Counted from the stretch's first letter, positions 1 to 9,698 are shown. The stretch: DNA of 64,000 bases from Candidatus Gastranaerophilales bacterium (GCA_944326565.1 CALVEL010000005.1:1-64000); one strand, 5' to 3'. Numbers and translations: made by a program. Notes: generated by a model from the sequence alone, not told the origin.

Positions 1-53
1 ATATTTTATACTAAAATTTTTATTTTCAATTTCATTTCCTTTTTTCCCTTTAT

Positions 54-77
54 GCGACCCATTGGTCGTTTTTTTTT
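54..77 (+). terminator. Rho-independent terminator of an upstream gene outside the window
   Basis: GCGACC (54-59) pairs with GGTCGT (64-69, one G-T pair) around a CATT loop and is followed by a run of T. It closes a plus-strand transcript that begins before the window, so smc has its own promoter. Confidence 0.7.
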
Positions 78-140
78 GAGTAAATTTTTTGTTTTTTATT
101 CTTAATAAGAATATAAATATATTAAGATTTCTTTAATCCT

Positions 141-169
141 TTGACATGTCAATAAGATTATTGTCTAAT
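141..169 (+). promoter_or_regulatory. Probable sigma70 promoter of smc-scpAB
   Basis: TTGACA at 141-146 and TCTAAT at 164-169 are 17 nt apart, a close match to the housekeeping consensus. The start site would fall near 176, leaving a short leader with a weak TAGGAT Shine-Dalgarno before ATG 199. The -35 box is half of a perfect 12-bp palindrome (141-152). Confidence 0.6.
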
Positions 170-198
170 AGAATTAAGACTATACTTGGGTAGGATTA

Positions 199-3100
199 AT
201 GTACATAAAACAACTTGAAATAGATAATTTTAAATCATTTGCCAATAAATCAGAAATTCCTTTACTTGAAGGATTTACAACAATATCAGGACCAAACGGT
301 TCTGGTAAAAGTAATATTATTGACAGTGTTTTGTTTGCTCTTGGACTTGCAAATGCAAGTGAATTAAGAGCTGAGAATCTTTCACATTTTATTTCTACTT
401 ATACAAAACGGAATGAAGCTTTTGTAAAAGTAACATTCGGAGGGATGGGAAACGGTCAGGATTTAAGCATCGCAAGAAAAATTCGAAAAACTAACCAAGG
501 ATATGCGAGTACATATTACATAAACGATTCTGTAACTACACTTACAAATGTTCATGCAGAGTTGGAAAAATATAATGTAACTCCAAACAGTTATAACGTC
601 ATGATGCAGGGTGATGTAATGGGCATTACAAACTGTACTCCAAAAAATCGCCGTAAAATAATTGACGAAATAGCCGGTGTTGCAGATTTTGACAGAAGAA
701 TTGAACAGGCTACAAATGAATTGACAACAGTTGAGCAGCGAGTTGAACGGTCAACGGTTATTTTGAATGAAGTCGATACAAGACTAGAGCAATTAAAAGA
801 AGAAAGAGAAGTCGCATTAAAATATCAAAAATTACGGGAAGAAAAATCCGAACTCGAAGGTCAAATTAATAAAGTGCGTTTTTTTGACATAAAAAGAAAT
901 ATAGAACAGGCACATGAAAATATTCTTGAATTTACCAAAAAGAAAAAAGAAGAAGAAATAAAAAACAAAGACCTCGATGAGCGGCTTAATCTTATAAAGG
1001 GTAAATATCAAGAAATATCCGAAGTTGTTAAAGAAAAAGGTGAAGCAAAACAAATTGAGCTGAAAAAACAACAAGAGGAACTTAAAGGTGAAATTGACAG
1101 GAAAAATAACGCCTCAATATATGCTGATAAACAAATTCAAGATGGCTTACGCAGAATAGAGAATGCAAAAAATGGTATTGAAAATTACAAACAAAAAATT
1201 GAAGATTTTAAGTTAAAAATAAAATTAAAAGATGATGAGATAAAAATTATTGAAGATAATATCACTGAAAAGAATAATGAGCTAAAAAAAATACTTGAAG
1301 ATATGACAGGTCTGAATGCAACAGCAGATCAGCATATTGAGAAAAGGAATAATCTTAGAAAAACATTAGAAAGCTTACAAGATAAAGAAACAAGTCTAAT
1401 AAAAGAAAAGCTTCCTCTTGAAAATGAATTAAAAAATTTACAGGCAGAACTTGCAAAAGCTAAAACTACACTAGAAGAACTTGAAAATATGAAAGCAAAC
1501 TTTGCTTCAGATTATGATCTTAAAAAAACTCTAGTAGAACAGCTTCAAAAAGAGATGGCTGATTTTAAGATAATTCAGCAAAATGCTCTTCATGATTTAG
1601 ATACAACAAAAAATGAAATAGATGATGTAAATCATGATATTCAAATGGCATATAGAAAAATTTCAACAATGGAAGCTAAAAAACAATTTGCTCAATCCGG
1701 TTTCAATAACGCCATTGATACTGTTATGAATGCCAAACTAAGAGGGGTTCACGCACCACTTGTAAAGCTGGGTACAGTAGATAAAGAGTATTCTACCGCG
1801 ATGGAAGTTGCATTTGGCGGCAGAATGACTCACATTGTGGTAGATGATGAACATGTCGCATCAGTCGCTATTGAACTTTTAAAATCTTCAGGCGCTGGTC
1901 GGGCAACTTTTATTCCTTTAAATAAAATAGTTAAAGCTCCTACAAAATTGAGTTTACCTAAGGATAAAGGGGTAATAGATTTTGCAATAAATTTGGTTGA
2001 TTTTGATGACAGATATATAAATGCATTTTATTATGCAGTTGGTGATACTCTTGTTGTAGAAGACATGGAGTGTGCTAAAAAATTAATCGGTAAATACAGA
2101 ATGGTAACTCTTCAAGGTGAAATTTTTGAAAAATCAGGTTCGATGACAGGAGGCTCACAAAGAAAGACTGGTATAAGTTTCAGCCAAAATGAAGATAATG
2201 AATTAGAAGATTTCAAAAAACATTTAAAAGAGCTTGAAAATAAATCTTCTAACTTAAACAGCAAACGTCAATCACTTGAAAATAAACTTGAAGATGTACG
2301 TAAAAAATATTCAGAATCAATGAGTGAATTTTCAAAAGCAAAAATTGAACTTGAAAATATGAATACAAATTATGCTAACAGTGAAAACATTTTAGCTGAG
2401 CGTACAGAATTTATTAAAGCAACTGAGCCTAAAATCGAAGTTTTGAATAATAAACTTGATAAACTTGAAGAGCAAAATGTAAAATTATATGATGATATGA
2501 CTCAAGTTCAATCTGAGATAGAAGAAGTTGAAAAACTTATTAATGAGCAGGATTTGAAAGATTTAAAAGCAAAAACAGAAGGTGTAGAACATGAAATTAA
2601 AAGACTGCAACAAAATTTAATGAATGCAAATTCTGCAAAAAATGATTTCAATCGTGATATAGCTTTTAATGAAAACCTGATTGAGACTAAAACAGAAGAG
2701 ATTCAAGGTATAGAATCTAACAATGTAAAACTCGAAGCTGATAAAGTTAAATTTAAAGAAGAAATAGAAGTTTTGAATAACAAGTCAGAAGCTCTTCATG
2801 AACAAATTGCAGAAATTGAAGAAAAATTAGGAAAACTACTAAAAGAGCGTGATGAAATTAACGAAGAATTAAATGAACTAGAAAAGCAAAGACACATCAG
2901 AGAAGCTGATATTGAAAGAATTGCTGAACAAATAGAATCATTCAGAGCGCGAAGAAGAGAATTGGAGCCCCAATTGCAGACCGCAAGAGAAGAACTTGTA
3001 AATGCTGGAATTGAAATTGATAAACTTGAGCCAGTCGAAATTTCGATTGATGAAATCAATTCAAAAATACAACGTCTTGAAAAAAGAATGCAAGAGTTAG

Positions 3101-3690
3101 GTGACGTAAATATGCGTGCTATCGCTGCTTATGAAGAGGTGCAAAACCGTCAGCAGGAATTAAAGAGTCAAATTGAGACACTATCTAAAGAACGAAAAGA
3201 AATTTTAGATAGAATGAGCGGCTATGAGCAGTCTAAAAAAGAAGCCTTCTTAAAAACATACAACAATATTAACGAAAACTTTAAACAAGTTTTCCACCAA
3301 TTGTCAGAAGGCGAAGGAGAACTAAAACTTGAAAATCCAGAAGATCCTCTATCAGGTGGTATGACAATAGAAGCTCAACCCAGAGATAAAAAACTTCAAA
3401 GGCTTGAAAGTATGTCTGGCGGAGAAAAATCTCTTACTGCACTTGCTTTTGTATTTGCAATACAACGATATATGCCCTCTCCATTCTATGCATTTGACGA
3501 AGTTGATGCGAGTTTAGATACTATGAATGTGGAACGTATCGCCCAAATGGTGCAGAACCAGTCAAAAAATACGCAATTTATAGTAGTTAGTCACCGAAAA
3601 CCTATGATAGAATCAGCAAATAGGACGATAGGTGTAACTCAAAAAGAAAAAGGTATAACCCGAGTAACGGGAGTCAAGCTTAGAGATTAA
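199..3690 (+). CDS. smc: Chromosome segregation ATPase SMC
   Basis: SMC is the core ATPase of the bacterial condensin complex, which compacts and segregates the chromosome together with ScpA and ScpB. The protein has 1163 residues, the normal length. The N-terminal ABC half-domain carries the Walker A P-loop GPNGSGKS at residues 31-38. Two long coiled coils (about 170-500 and 660-1000) flank a hinge at about 515-655 with Gly-rich turns. The C-terminal half-domain has the signature SMSGGEKS near residue 1071 and Walker B with FDEVDASLD near 1095-1106. All ATPase motifs are intact. It is the first gene of an operon: scpA starts 2 nt after its stop and scpB overlaps scpA. Confidence 0.98.
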   Translation: MYIKQLEIDNFKSFANKSEIPLLEGFTTISGPNGSGKSNIIDSVLFALGLANASELRAENLSHFISTYTKRNEAFVKVTFGGMGNGQDLSIARKIRKTNQGYASTYYINDSVTTLTNVHAELEKYNVTPNSYNVMMQGDVMGITNCTPKNRRKIIDEIAGVADFDRRIEQATNELTTVEQRVERSTVILNEVDTRLEQLKEEREVALKYQKLREEKSELEGQINKVRFFDIKRNIEQAHENILEFTKKKKEEEIKNKDLDERLNLIKGKYQEISEVVKEKGEAKQIELKKQQEELKGEIDRKNNASIYADKQIQDGLRRIENAKNGIENYKQKIEDFKLKIKLKDDEIKIIEDNITEKNNELKKILEDMTGLNATADQHIEKRNNLRKTLESLQDKETSLIKEKLPLENELKNLQAELAKAKTTLEELENMKANFASDYDLKKTLVEQLQKEMADFKIIQQNALHDLDTTKNEIDDVNHDIQMAYRKISTMEAKKQFAQSGFNNAIDTVMNAKLRGVHAPLVKLGTVDKEYSTAMEVAFGGRMTHIVVDDEHVASVAIELLKSSGAGRATFIPLNKIVKAPTKLSLPKDKGVIDFAINLVDFDDRYINAFYYAVGDTLVVEDMECAKKLIGKYRMVTLQGEIFEKSGSMTGGSQRKTGISFSQNEDNELEDFKKHLKELENKSSNLNSKRQSLENKLEDVRKKYSESMSEFSKAKIELENMNTNYANSENILAERTEFIKATEPKIEVLNNKLDKLEEQNVKLYDDMTQVQSEIEEVEKLINEQDLKDLKAKTEGVEHEIKRLQQNLMNANSAKNDFNRDIAFNENLIETKTEEIQGIESNNVKLEADKVKFKEEIEVLNNKSEALHEQIAEIEEKLGKLLKERDEINEELNELEKQRHIREADIERIAEQIESFRARRRELEPQLQTAREELVNAGIEIDKLEPVEISIDEINSKIQRLEKRMQELGDVNMRAIAAYEEVQNRQQELKSQIETLSKERKEILDRMSGYEQSKKEAFLKTYNNINENFKQVFHQLSEGEGELKLENPEDPLSGGMTIEAQPRDKKLQRLESMSGGEKSLTALAFVFAIQRYMPSPFYAFDEVDASLDTMNVERIAQMVQNQSKNTQFIVVSHRKPMIESANRTIGVTQKEKGITRVTGVKLRD

Positions 3691-3692
3691 TT

Positions 3693-4493
3693 ATGAGTAG
3701 TGAGACAGCAATATTAAACTATAACAATTCAGCAATCCCTGAAAATGTCAATTTAGATAATGAAGGAATAGGTATTCTTGTGTCAATGGCAAAAGCAGGG
3801 AAAATCGATCCTTGGAACATTGATATCATTGATGTTACTGACAAGTACCTTACTCATATGTGTGAAATGAAATCTCAAGATCTTCGCCTTACCGGTAGAA
3901 CATTTCTTTTTGCATCAGTGCTTTTAAAGCTAAAATCAAATGTCTTAGAAGGTATTGATATCTTACAATTTGAAGACCAACCTCAAGAAAATATAGAATA
4001 CGATGATGACGGTTTTATTGTAGATTACGGGGATGAAGAATATGTTCCGACAAATAATGTTGTCTCAATTGATGATGTGCTTCAACGCAGAACAAGTGTA
4101 AGATTAAACAGAAATCGAGTTGTCACTTTACGCGACTTGATAAGACAATTAGAGTTTTATGAAAAATTAGAACAAAAACAATCTTTAAAAAGTGCTCATG
4201 AAAGAGCCAAAAGACGTGTCCAATCATATTCAAGATTTACCGCTGATGATATTATAAATCTTGCGCACGAAGAATATATAGAAGATTGTGTATTGCGTCT
4301 AAAAGAAAATCTATCACAAATTTTTGAAAAAGAAGAAAAAATTGAATTAAATGAATTAACTTTGCTAGGTATGGACAAAATCAGTGCATATATTGCCTTG
4401 CTATTTTTAACAGCAGAGACTGATTATGATTTAGTTCAAGATGAGTTTTATTCAGATTTGTATGTTGTAAGAGGTGAACATGGAATCGCTTAA
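3693..4493 (+). CDS. scpA: Segregation and condensation protein A (ScpA, kleisin)
   Basis: ScpA is the kleisin that bridges the two SMC heads and recruits ScpB. The 266-residue protein has the family's N-terminal region with GKIDPWNIDI near residue 30 followed by TDKYL, an acidic middle, and a C-terminal winged-helix segment around ITALL-type helices that would bind the second SMC head. It starts 2 nt after smc, so translation is probably coupled, and its last codons overlap the scpB start. The middle region (about residues 90-130) is rich in Asp and Glu and less conserved, as usual in kleisins. Confidence 0.95.
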   Translation: MSSETAILNYNNSAIPENVNLDNEGIGILVSMAKAGKIDPWNIDIIDVTDKYLTHMCEMKSQDLRLTGRTFLFASVLLKLKSNVLEGIDILQFEDQPQENIEYDDDGFIVDYGDEEYVPTNNVVSIDDVLQRRTSVRLNRNRVVTLRDLIRQLEFYEKLEQKQSLKSAHERAKRRVQSYSRFTADDIINLAHEEYIEDCVLRLKENLSQIFEKEEKIELNELTLLGMDKISAYIALLFLTAETDYDLVQDEFYSDLYVVRGEHGIA

Positions 4494-4983
4494 AGCAAGG
4501 ATTGAAGCCGTATTATTTACAACAGCAAAGGCTCTTTCCACAAATGAAATATCTGAAATATTAGAAGTCGAAAATGAACAGGTAGAAGAAGCTATACTTG
4601 ATTTAATAATGGACTATTCTTCACGTGATGGGGCTCTTGAAATCGATGATGAAAACGGCTATATTCTGCAAGTAAAAGAGGATTTTATGGATATTGTAGA
4701 AAAGCTTTGTCCTGTAGATCTTAGACCTGCTGTACTCAGGACTTTAGCTGTGATTGCACTAAAAGAACCGATTCGACAAACTGAATTGAAAGATTTAAGG
4801 GGCTCTACAGCTTATGAACATGTTTCTGAACTTATAGAAAAAGGGTTAATAAGCAGAACTCGTGATAAAAACGGAAGAAGTTATAATTTAAAAACAACAC
4901 CAAAATTTGCGGAATATTTTAAACTTAAAGGTGATACAAGAGCCTTGGAAAAACTATTGGAACAAGGGAAGTTGGATGAATAA
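4480..4983 (+). CDS. scpB: Segregation and condensation protein B (ScpB)
   Basis: ScpB is the winged-helix dimer that binds the middle of ScpA in the SMC-ScpAB condensin. The start with MESLKARIEAVLFTT is typical of the family, and the later part has LRTLAVIALKEPIRQTEL and a V-S-E-L-I-E-K-G-L-I winged helix. I chose ATG 4480 because AGAGG (4470-4474) lies 5 nt upstream; a GTG two codons earlier (4474) overlaps that Shine-Dalgarno. The gene overlaps scpA by 14 nt and its stop overlaps the next gene. With 167 residues it is slightly short but complete. Confidence 0.93.
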   Translation: MESLKARIEAVLFTTAKALSTNEISEILEVENEQVEEAILDLIMDYSSRDGALEIDDENGYILQVKEDFMDIVEKLCPVDLRPAVLRTLAVIALKEPIRQTELKDLRGSTAYEHVSELIEKGLISRTRDKNGRSYNLKTTPKFAEYFKLKGDTRALEKLLEQGKLDE

Positions 4984-6298
4984 AACTGCTTTGAAAATTT
5001 TAATAGCTTTCTTTTCTTTATTAATTGTTATCATTTTTTTGAATATTCCTTTTTTATATTACAGTTTAGGAAAAAATAATCTTGAAAAAAATCAAGCGGT
5101 AAAAGCTTATAAACAGTTAAAAAAGGCATATATTTTACGTCCAAAAGATAAAAATATTCGTTATTATTACGTAAAATCTATGACAAATTTAAAACCTATA
5201 GCATCAATTCAAACAGAAATATATAAGTTTTCACAAAGTAAAGAAGATGATGCCGCCAAGATTCTTGCTGAACATCAAGTAGCTCAGTGGAAAAACAATA
5301 TTTTAAGCAATATAGGTGATAATTACATTGAACAAGCCGCTTTTAATAATGAACTTTTGCGCTGGGACACTAGAACATTCCCGCTAAAGGTTAAGATTAA
5401 TGTGCCTATATCAACTCCTGATTATTACAGAATAGAGATTGAAAAAGCTTTTACTGACTGGTCAATCAAAACCGGTTTTTTAAAATTTAAATTTGTAGAT
5501 GATAACAAAGCAGATATAATAATAAATTTTAATCCTTTACCCGATGATATTTGCCAAGATGGAATCTGCAAATATGTTGTTGCATATACAACACCAAAAA
5601 TAAGCGGAAAAATTTTAAAATCAATGACTATTACAATGTATGATAAAGACGCAAATGGGAATTATTTTTCTGATAAAGAATTGTATAATACTATTTTACA
5701 TGAAATTGGTCATGCTTTAGGAATTATGGGACACAGTTACAGTTCTGACGATCTTATGTATATTTCTACAAAACCTGAAGCTAATTTAACCAGATACAGA
5801 AGTGATTTTCAATATATTTCAGAAGAAGATTTAAATACAATAAATCTATTATATAAGTTGATTCCTGATATATCAAATGTTTCAATATCAAAATTTGATA
5901 AAGAAGGATTAATATATGCTCCGATTGTGCTCGGTAACGAAAAACAAATAACAAATCAAAAAATTCAAGAAGCTGAGGCTTATATTGAAAGTGCTCCTGA
6001 TTTACCGAACGGATATATAGACCTTGCAATTGCATATGCAGAACTTGAAAAATATTCAAAAGCACTTGAGGAATTTAGAAATGCATTAGAACGCGCTCAG
6101 ACAGACAATGACAGATATTTAATTTATTATAACCTTGCGGTAATTCATCTTAATAACAACCGCATTGAAGAAGCTGAAAAATATTTAAAACTAGCAAAAA
6201 GTATAAACAACAGTGAAGATACATCAGAATTAGAAACTAACTTAAACCATGCAAAAGCTTCTAATAAAAAACCCTTTAAAACACCTTTTGATAAGTAA
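4976..6298 (+). CDS. Membrane-anchored metzincin-type zinc protease with TPR tail
   Basis: The protein (440 residues) starts with a single uncleaved-looking membrane segment (about 5-27), so the rest is probably outside the cytoplasmic membrane. A TPR-like stretch follows. The catalytic domain has HEIGHALGIMGHS from residue 242, a metzincin zinc site with His242, Glu243, His246 and His252; a Met-turn candidate follows in SSDDLMYIS. The C-terminal 110 residues hold about two TPR repeats. ATG 4976 was chosen because AAGGGAAG lies just before it; the frame is open further upstream inside scpB. It overlaps scpB by 8 nt, so it is co-transcribed with condensin, but a functional link is not evident. 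Substrate is unknown. Confidence 0.8.
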   Translation: MNKTALKILIAFFSLLIVIIFLNIPFLYYSLGKNNLEKNQAVKAYKQLKKAYILRPKDKNIRYYYVKSMTNLKPIASIQTEIYKFSQSKEDDAAKILAEHQVAQWKNNILSNIGDNYIEQAAFNNELLRWDTRTFPLKVKINVPISTPDYYRIEIEKAFTDWSIKTGFLKFKFVDDNKADIIINFNPLPDDICQDGICKYVVAYTTPKISGKILKSMTITMYDKDANGNYFSDKELYNTILHEIGHALGIMGHSYSSDDLMYISTKPEANLTRYRSDFQYISEEDLNTINLLYKLIPDISNVSISKFDKEGLIYAPIVLGNEKQITNQKIQEAEAYIESAPDLPNGYIDLAIAYAELEKYSKALEEFRNALERAQTDNDRYLIYYNLAVIHLNNNRIEEAEKYLKLAKSINNSEDTSELETNLNHAKASNKKPFKTPFDK

Positions 6299-6309
6299 TA
6301 ACTCATTAC

Positions 6310-6345
6310 AAAAACTTCACAAACACTTTTAAAAAGTTTTTTTTT
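6310..6345 (+). terminator. Weak AT-rich terminator after the smc operon
   Basis: AAAAACTT (6310-6317) can pair with AAGTTTTT (6334-6341), followed by more T. The stem is AT-rich and long-looped, so this is a modest call. Confidence 0.35.
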
Positions 6346-6426
6346 ATATTACTCTTAGAATGTATGTTCTGTTGAAGAAATGCAGAAATACAAACAGTTA
6401 CCCAACAAGAATAAAGAGGAATTTAA

Positions 6427-7803
6427 ATGAATTACAATGTTGCAATAATCGGAGCTGGTCCTGCAGGTATTTTTGCTGCACTGGAAATTACAAAACTCAA
6501 ACCAGATTGGAAAGTAGTTTTAATTGAAAAAGGTCAAAAAATAGAAAACAGAGTATGTCTTTTACGTGAAGGGTATGAAAAATGTCCATCTTGTAAAAAA
6601 TGCGGGCTTTTATGCGGCTGGGGCGGAGCAGGTGCGTTTTCGGACGGAAAGCTTACTCTAACACCTGATGTAGGTGGCCATCTGGTCGATTATATGTCAA
6701 GAGAAAAAGTAGAAGAATTAATCGATTATTCAGATAAGTTATATTTAAAATTCGGTGCGACAGACGAAGTGTTTGGAACAGATATGAAAGTGTTCCGCGA
6801 ACTTGAACGCGAAGCAGCACTTGCAGAATTGAAACTTGTACATTCACCTGTCAGACATTTAGGTACTGAAAGAAGTCTTGATGTATTGAAAAATATGCAA
6901 GATTATTTGAATGAAAGAATTACAATTATAAATAACGTTTCTGCTAAAAATTTAATTGTAGAATGTGAACAGGTCAAAGGAATTATTCTTGATAACGGTG
7001 AAACTATCACAGCTGATTATACAATTATAGCCCCTGGTAGAGAAGGTGCTGATTGGCTTACTAAAGAATTTGCTCAAAACAAAATAGGAATGGTAAATAA
7101 TGCCGTAGATGTCGGAGTAAGAGTTGAATTACCTGCTCCAGTATTTGAACCTTTGACAGATAAATTATATGAATCCAAATTAATATATCATTCACCTACA
7201 TTTGGTGATGAAGTAAGAACATTCTGTATGAACCCTAACGGAGAAGTAGTTCAGGAAAATTACAACGGAATAGCAACCGTAAACGGACACAGCTATGCTG
7301 AAAAAACAACAAATAATACAAATTTTGCACTTTTGGTAAGTGAAAAATTCACAGAACCGTTTAAAGAACCAATTCAATACGGTCAGCATATAGCAAGTTT
7401 AGCAAATATGCTTGGCGGAGGCATTTTAGTTCAAAGATTTGGAGACTTGCTTGACGGCAGAAGATCAACTCCAGAAAGAATTAAATCAAGCATCATTACA
7501 CCTACTCTTACCTGTGCGACTCCTGGTGATTTAAGCTTGGTGATACCATACAGACAAATGACTAGCATTATTGAAATGCTTTATGCACTAGATAAAATTT
7601 GTCCTGGAACAGCTTCAAGATATACCCTACTATATGGTATAGAAGTTAAGTTCTACTCTGCAAGAGTAAAATTAACAAACGAATTGGAAACTGAAGGTGT
7701 TAAAAACCTGTTTACAATTGGCGATGGAGCGGGAGTAACAAGAGGTCTTATTCAAGCCTCAGCTTCAGGCGTATATGTAGCAAGAACAATTTGTGCAAGA
7801 TAA
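6427..7803 (+). CDS. FAD-dependent dehydrogenase of the COG2509 type
   Basis: This 458-residue flavoprotein has an N-terminal Rossmann dinucleotide site, GAGPAG near residues 10-15, with the acidic residue of the first beta-alpha-beta unit in LIEKG. A Cys cluster CPSCKKCGLLC (about 57-67) precedes the motif GWGGAGAFSDGKLTL, which is characteristic of this uncharacterised FAD-dependent dehydrogenase family. The C-terminal GDGAGVTRGLIQASASG closes the FAD fold. AGAGGA lies about 8 nt before ATG 6427. It is monocistronic, with a strong terminator behind it. Substrate is unknown; the Cys cluster could be redox active or bind metal, which is inference. Confidence 0.85.
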   Translation: MNYNVAIIGAGPAGIFAALEITKLKPDWKVVLIEKGQKIENRVCLLREGYEKCPSCKKCGLLCGWGGAGAFSDGKLTLTPDVGGHLVDYMSREKVEELIDYSDKLYLKFGATDEVFGTDMKVFRELEREAALAELKLVHSPVRHLGTERSLDVLKNMQDYLNERITIINNVSAKNLIVECEQVKGIILDNGETITADYTIIAPGREGADWLTKEFAQNKIGMVNNAVDVGVRVELPAPVFEPLTDKLYESKLIYHSPTFGDEVRTFCMNPNGEVVQENYNGIATVNGHSYAEKTTNNTNFALLVSEKFTEPFKEPIQYGQHIASLANMLGGGILVQRFGDLLDGRRSTPERIKSSIITPTLTCATPGDLSLVIPYRQMTSIIEMLYALDKICPGTASRYTLLYGIEVKFYSARVKLTNELETEGVKNLFTIGDGAGVTRGLIQASASGVYVARTICAR

Positions 7804-7810
7804 CCACAAA

Positions 7811-7838
7811 AAGCACCCAGTATTCGGGTGCTTTTTTA
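7811..7838 (+). terminator. Rho-independent terminator
   Basis: AAGCACCC (7811-7818) pairs perfectly with GGGTGCTT (7826-7833) around a 7-nt loop and runs into T6. It ends the flavoprotein transcript immediately before the sensor-kinase promoter. Confidence 0.9.
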
Positions 7839-7867
7839 TTGCCAGATAATATTCGGAGTGATATAAT
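7839..7867 (+). promoter_or_regulatory. Promoter of a probably leaderless sensor-kinase mRNA
   Basis: TTGCCA (7839-7844) and TATAAT (7862-7867) are 17 nt apart, an almost perfect housekeeping promoter. The A of the start codon is at 7874, 6 nt past the -10 box, where transcription would start. No Shine-Dalgarno can fit between them. Confidence 0.75.
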
Positions 7868-7873
7868 CTAATT

Positions 7874-9676
7874 ATGGATAACAGAGTGAGCTTAACGACA
7901 CAAAACAGACTTATAATTTTAGGTTTGATTTTAAGTACAGTTTTAATAATATTTATTGCTATTTTTGCTATTTTTAATATCCAAAAAAAATTAAATGACG
8001 GCTATAAAAGCTTTGGACAAGTAATATCAAAAATTCTTGCAATTGAAAGCGTTGAAATTACCAAGGGACTTGATAATAGCGCTGTAAAAGAAACATTAAA
8101 AGCACATTCTGACAGCATTTTAAAAAGCCACAATGATATTGTTCTAATTGAATTTAAAGATAAATACGGAAATATAATTTATTCTGGTAAAAATGATATA
8201 CATAAAAATACAAAAAGAGCTGTTATTACCGTTACATCCCCTCTTGAGAGCGTAAAAAATAAAAACACTTCAAACATAGGCTCTGTAACAGTTGCACTTT
8301 CAGGGAATGTTATAAGTCAAATTTCATCAACCACAAGAGCTTCATTACTTTTTGTATTCACAATTGCTTGGGTTGTATTTGCGTTTGTAATTTTGATTAA
8401 TACTTATTTAATAACAAGAGAATTAAGAATATTACAGAACGGTGTAAAAAAAATATCTACAGGAGAATTTGGATATAAAATTGCAGACCAGGATGTATCG
8501 AGTGAAGTAAAAGAACTTTTTAACGAATTTAATGATATGTCCAACAGACTCCACATATATGAAGAACAAAATATCGAACAGCTGACTTTAGAAAAAAACA
8601 AATTAGAAGCTGTTTTAATGAGTATAGCAAATGGTGTTGTTGTATGCGATAACAACGATAAAGTAGTACTTGTCAATAACCATGCACAAAAACTATTGGA
8701 AGTAAGCGAAGAAAACCTTTTAAATACAGAAATTCAGCAGTACGTAGACACTGAAGGGAATTTTTGTTTCAAAGAAAAAATTGAACAATTTAAAGATACT
8801 CCTCTTGAAATTATTGAATCTAAACCTATTGAATTTAATATTACAATTGATAAAAGAATTATTAAATCAGTTATATCTCCGATGTTTACAAGAAACAACG
8901 ACTATGTAGGATACATTATTGTATTGATAGATATAACTAAAGAAGCAGAAATGGAGCAAATGAGAACTCATTTTATATCTAATGTATCTCATGAATTAAG
9001 AACACCTGTAACAGTTCTAAGAAGCTATATTGATACATTGTATAACTATGGAAATGAATTTGATTATGAGACTCAAAAAGAATTTATAGGCACAATCAAT
9101 AATGAAATTATACGACTTAATAGAATGGTAAATGATATTTTAGACTTTTCAAAACTTGAAGCAAATGTAAAATTAGAAAAAGAACCAGTAAATATAATAA
9201 AACTTATAGAAGAATCAATAAATCAAGTAGCTGTTTTGACAGAAGAACACCATATAAAAGTAGAAGTTTCGAAAAATGAAAATATTCCAGACGTAGAACT
9301 TAACTATGATAGCATTGAAAGAGCCTTCATAAATTATATGTCAAATGCAATAAAATACTCACCAGAAAACGGAACTATAAAAGTTAAAATATCCAGCTTG
9401 AATAATGAAAATGAAGTAGAAGTAACAGTCACTGATCAAGGTTGTGGGATTTCTCCTGAACATCAAAAGAAAATTTTTGACAGATTTTATCGTGTTGAAA
9501 ATAATACGCACACAATTAAAGGAACAGGACTTGGTCTAAATTTAGTTCAAACAACGATAGAAAAACACCATGGGGGAAAAGTTTTTGTATACTCAGAATT
9601 AGGTAAAGGGTCAACTTTTGGATTCATACTACCTGTAAAAGCTACTTCTATTGCTGATGAAATAACCATTTGCTGA
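7874..9676 (+). CDS. Membrane sensor histidine kinase (HAMP-PAS-HisKA-HATPase)
   Basis: This 600-residue PhoR/WalK-like kinase has two membrane segments (about 10-32 and 154-178) around a 120-residue external sensor domain, then HAMP, a PAS domain (about 245-350), a dimerisation domain with the phosphorylated His373 in SNVSHELRTP, and an ATPase domain with N box NYMSNAIKYS, G1 DQGCGIS, F box FDRFYR and G2 GTGLGL. All catalytic motifs are intact. No response regulator lies next to it, so it is an orphan here. The promoter's -10 box ends 6 nt before the ATG, which suggests a leaderless mRNA. The signal is unknown. Confidence 0.93.
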   Translation: MDNRVSLTTQNRLIILGLILSTVLIIFIAIFAIFNIQKKLNDGYKSFGQVISKILAIESVEITKGLDNSAVKETLKAHSDSILKSHNDIVLIEFKDKYGNIIYSGKNDIHKNTKRAVITVTSPLESVKNKNTSNIGSVTVALSGNVISQISSTTRASLLFVFTIAWVVFAFVILINTYLITRELRILQNGVKKISTGEFGYKIADQDVSSEVKELFNEFNDMSNRLHIYEEQNIEQLTLEKNKLEAVLMSIANGVVVCDNNDKVVLVNNHAQKLLEVSEENLLNTEIQQYVDTEGNFCFKEKIEQFKDTPLEIIESKPIEFNITIDKRIIKSVISPMFTRNNDYVGYIIVLIDITKEAEMEQMRTHFISNVSHELRTPVTVLRSYIDTLYNYGNEFDYETQKEFIGTINNEIIRLNRMVNDILDFSKLEANVKLEKEPVNIIKLIEESINQVAVLTEEHHIKVEVSKNENIPDVELNYDSIERAFINYMSNAIKYSPENGTIKVKISSLNNENEVEVTVTDQGCGISPEHQKKIFDRFYRVENNTHTIKGTGLGLNLVQTTIEKHHGGKVFVYSELGKGSTFGFILPVKATSIADEITIC

Positions 9677-9698
9677 TAATGTTTAAAAGAGTGTTTTA

